DNA from: Leucobacter sp.
GTDB taxonomy: Bacteria > Actinomycetota > Actinomycetes > Actinomycetales > Microbacteriaceae
Reading direction: 5' to 3'
DNA: 7,760 nt
NCBI GenBank assembly: GCA_012510755.1
Contig: JAAZHL010000018.1
Location: 1 to 7,760, forward strand
Part shown: piece after piece, positions 6,470-7,760 of the stretch
Position numbering within the stretch: position 1 is the stretch's first letter
How the letters are laid out: every line of letters starts with the position of its first letter
Notes under the pieces: generated by a model
What the model was told of the DNA's origin: nothing
What the model saw: the letters and a program-made list of their open reading frames with translations, nothing else
Databases searched by the model: none
Position numbers and translations under genes: made by a program

Positions 6470-6550
6470 GGTCGGCGAGCGTCGGTTCCCGGTCGGCACC
6501 TCGCTTCCCGGTCGGCACTTGAGTGCCCGGCCGATGGCCGTAGGCTGACC
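6470..6550. repeat. Degenerate ~19-bp tandem repeat in convergent spacer
   Basis: Units begin GGTCGGC and end CCC: 6470-6490 (21 bp), 6491-6509 and 6510-6528 (19 bp each). A decayed fourth unit starts GGCCGATGG at 6529 and fades by about 6550. The two 19-bp units share GGTCGGCAC at the start and CCC at the end, with divergent middles. The array fills most of the gap between the 3' ends of the NAD(P)H-binding protein gene and map. Seen from the minus strand, the units contain GGTGCCGACC, which loosely resembles GGTGCACGACG of the gltD-dapC array. That resemblance is weak. Confidence 0.5.
6510..6532. terminator. Hairpin in convergent spacer, candidate two-way terminator
   Basis: GGTCGGCAC (6510-6518) pairs with GTGCCCGGCC (6523-6532) around a TTGA loop, giving a 9-bp stem with one bulged C and one G-T pair. 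The position between two converging genes suits a bidirectional terminator. There is no T run on either side, so the call rests on structure and position. A second small hairpin, CGGCC-GAT-GGCCG, overlaps its right arm (6528-6540), so the two are alternatives. Confidence 0.45.
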
Positions 6551-6559
6551 GACCGATCG

Positions 6560-7429
6560 CTAATCTGAGGTTGTTAAAATCTCGGCCCCGTGTTCGCGCA
6601 CCACAATGGTGTGCTCGAACTGCGCGGTGAGTGAGCGATCGCGAGTGACGACAGTCCAATTGTCGTCCCACATGTTCCACTCGTGGGTGCCGAGCGTGAG
6701 CATGGGTTCGATGGTGAAGACCATGCCCGGCTTCATAATGTCGTTATAGAGCGGCGCTGCATCGTAGTGCGGAATGATGAGGCCGGTGTGAAAGGCGCCG
6801 CCGACGCCGTGCCCAGTGAAGTCACGCACCACGCCATAGCCGAAGCGCTTCGCATAGGTTTCAATGACCCGGCCGATGACGTTGACTTCACGCCCGGGAG
6901 CCACAGCTTTGATGCCGCGGCGCAACGCCTCTTCGGTGCGCTCGATCAGCAGGTTGGCTTCTTCTGAGACCTCGCCCACGCGAAAGGTGCGATTCAGATC
7001 ACCGTGAAAACCGTCGAGGTAGGCGGTCACATCGATGTTGATAAGGTCGCCGTCGCGCAAGATGGTGTCGTCTGGAATTCCGTGACAAATCACTTCGTTG
7101 ACCGAGGTGCAGCACGACTTTGGGTAGCCGCGATAGCCGAGTGTCGAAGGGTAGGCGCCGTGTGAGGTGACGTAGTCGTGCACGATTCGGTCGAGCTCGT
7201 CAGTGGTGACCCCTGGCCTGATGGCTGCACCGGCAGCGTCGATTGCGCGTGAGGCGATGCGCCCGGCCGCGCGAATCTTCTCTATCTCAGCTTCTGAGTA
7301 AGTATTGTCGCCTGTATAGGGCGGGGGAGCTGGCTGCCCCACATATGGCGGGAGCGTAATCTGCGTGGGTACCGCGAGGCGCGAAGAAATTGTTCCGGCA
7401 ATGAGGTGTCCGTCGGCGTCAAAGGGCAT
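6560..7429 (-). CDS. map: Methionine aminopeptidase, type Ic
   Basis: Cytosolic metalloprotease that removes the initiator methionine from new proteins. The protein has 289 residues. The pita-bread fold metal ligands are all present: D133 (NIDVTAYLDG), D144 (GDLNRTF), H207 (TGHGVG), E241 (FTIEPM) and E272 (QFEHT). The conserved histidines H116 (CHGIPD) and H214 (FHTGL) are also there. The N-terminal extension of about 40 residues with a proline-rich LPPYVGQPAPPPY (26-38) marks the type I form with an SH3-ligand-like extension, as in the mycobacterial MapB-type enzyme. The ATG at 7429 is chosen because this extension is continuous with it and because TAGACT (7441-7436) stands 6 nt upstream; no Shine-Dalgarno sequence is present, so the mRNA is probably leaderless. 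It converges on the NAD(P)H-binding gene and diverges from the small SPOR-like gene. Whether another map copy exists elsewhere cannot be judged here. Confidence 0.96.
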   Translation of the reverse strand: MPFDADGHLIAGTISSRLAVPTQITLPPYVGQPAPPPYTGDNTYSEAEIEKIRAAGRIASRAIDAAGAAIRPGVTTDELDRIVHDYVTSHGAYPSTLGYRGYPKSCCTSVNEVICHGIPDDTILRDGDLINIDVTAYLDGFHGDLNRTFRVGEVSEEANLLIERTEEALRRGIKAVAPGREVNVIGRVIETYAKRFGYGVVRDFTGHGVGGAFHTGLIIPHYDAAPLYNDIMKPGMVFTIEPMLTLGTHEWNMWDDNWTVVTRDRSLTAQFEHTIVVREHGAEILTTSD

Positions 7430-7441
7430 ACGCTAAGTCTA
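7430..7441 (-). promoter_or_regulatory. Probable -10 element of a leaderless map transcript
   Basis: On the minus strand TAGACT (7441-7436) is followed by TAGCGT and then the ATG. This spacing would put the transcription start at or within a base or two of the start codon. No purine-rich ribosome binding site lies before the ATG and no convincing -35 was seen. Confidence 0.5.
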
Positions 7442-7502
7442 AGGACAGAGTCTGCATTGAGTGAATCACCGGAGTCTGCTGGGGCAATTGAAAGGAATAT
7501 CA

Positions 7503-7706
7503 ATGAGCAAGCGCGACTGGGGAATTGAAGACCCTGCCGAAGCGTATTGGTTCAACACACGCACGCAAGACGTTGAAGAAGGCCCACAGTCACTGTCGAT
7601 TGATCGTCTTGGCCCGTTTGCGACGCGTGAAGAGGCGGCACGGGCGCCCGAGATCGTTGAAGAGCGTGCTCGTCGAATCCGAGAAGAAGACGACCTCGAC
7701 GACTAA
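7503..7706 (+). CDS. Small SPOR-like/hypothetical protein next to map
   Basis: A 67-residue, very acidic and charged protein with no signal peptide or membrane segment. The pattern YWFNTRTQDVEEG, then RLGPFATREEA, then a charged helix (about 42-62) and an acidic tail EEDDLDD, matches short actinobacterial proteins annotated as SPOR domain-containing; SPOR domains bind denuded peptidoglycan strands. Here the domain would be shorter than a full SPOR repeat, so function is uncertain. The start at 7503 is preferred over an in-frame ATG at 7461 because AAAGGA (7491-7496) lies 6 nt upstream and the family-like sequence begins just after MSKRDWG. It is divergent from map with 73 bp between the starts. 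The last codons are imperfectly duplicated downstream. Confidence 0.75.
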   Translation: MSKRDWGIEDPAEAYWFNTRTQDVEEGPQSLSIDRLGPFATREEAARAPEIVEERARRIREEDDLDD

Positions 7707-7725
7707 CTGCCTCGATGACTGAACA
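7694..7725 (+). repeat. Imperfect 16-bp tandem duplication at the 3' end of the small gene
   Basis: 7694-7709 (CCTCGACGACTAACTG) and 7710-7725 (CCTCGATGACTGAACA) share 10 of their first 11 bases, so the segment carrying the last codons and stop is repeated directly after it. The match fades toward the end of the unit. This is short and could be chance, but it resembles the arrangement at the end of gltD. Confidence 0.35.
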
Positions 7726-7753
7726 CGCCTGGGTGGGCTGACATCAGTTCAGT
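7718..7753. other. Inverted repeat ACTGAAC / GTTCAGT near the right edge
   Basis: Perfect 7-bp arms at 7718-7724 and 7747-7753 are separated by 22 bp. They could form a loose hairpin after the small gene or be a protein site for whatever lies beyond the edge. No gene is recognisable in 7707-7760, and the remaining sequence is too short to call one. Confidence 0.25.
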
Positions 7754-7760
7754 GGTGGTG

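Noticed and set aside
7461..7502. Upstream in-frame ATG (7461) as start of the small SPOR-like gene
   Set aside because: It has no good ribosome binding site at proper distance, and the added residues are unlike the family, whereas ATG 7503 has AAAGGA 6 nt upstream.
1..7760. Mobile elements, phage genes or recent transfer
   Set aside because: No transposase, integrase, terminal inverted repeats or target duplications were seen, and base composition looks even through the window.
7707..7760. C-terminus of a minus-strand gene entering from the right edge
   Set aside because: A CAC CAC CAC TGA or a longer frame ending TAG can be read, but the stretch is too short and has no recognisable sequence, so no gene is called.

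Overview
The window is a G+C-rich chromosomal segment that reads as ordinary housekeeping DNA from a high-GC Gram-positive bacterium. A Microbacteriaceae-like actinobacterium is my best guess. The evidence is the actinobacterial form of RNase P RNA, a type Ic methionine aminopeptidase with a proline-rich N-terminal extension next to a small SPOR-like protein, an actinobacterial-type DapC, GTG starts, and a probable leaderless gene. No mobile element, CRISPR array, phage gene or tRNA was seen.

Layout. Positions 1-1589 (+) hold the C-terminal third of the glutamate synthase large subunit (gltB, cut by the window edge). It overlaps gltD (1582-3150, +) by 8 bp. A 94-bp gap filled with a degenerate ~20-bp tandem repeat leads to dapC (about 3245-4375, +), which makes a lysine and peptidoglycan precursor. 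Opposite and convergent to dapC lies the RNase P RNA gene rnpB (4488-4862, -). Its promoter overlaps the ribosome binding site and start of a divergent short-chain dehydrogenase (4899-5759, +). That gene is followed by a small NAD(P)H-binding protein of the YwnB/NmrA-like type (5818-6459, +), which has a perfect 16-bp palindrome just before its ribosome binding site. A repeat- and hairpin-rich convergent spacer (6460-6559) separates it from map (6560-7429, -). Divergent from map is a 67-residue SPOR-like small protein (7503-7706, +).

How the genes fit together. GltBD makes glutamate from glutamine and 2-oxoglutarate, and DapC uses glutamate as amino donor, so the left block is a coherent nitrogen and amino-acid module. 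rnpB and map are core RNA- and protein-maturation genes. The two oxidoreductases are of unknown substrate.

I did not find a clearly new biological system. The observations most worth a second look are small-scale: degenerate short tandem duplications at three gene 3' ends, a duplicated insertion between the two nucleotide-binding regions of GltD, the palindromic operator candidate at 5789-5804, the overlapping divergent rnpB/SDR control region, and an RNase P RNA L15 loop without an obvious GGU motif.
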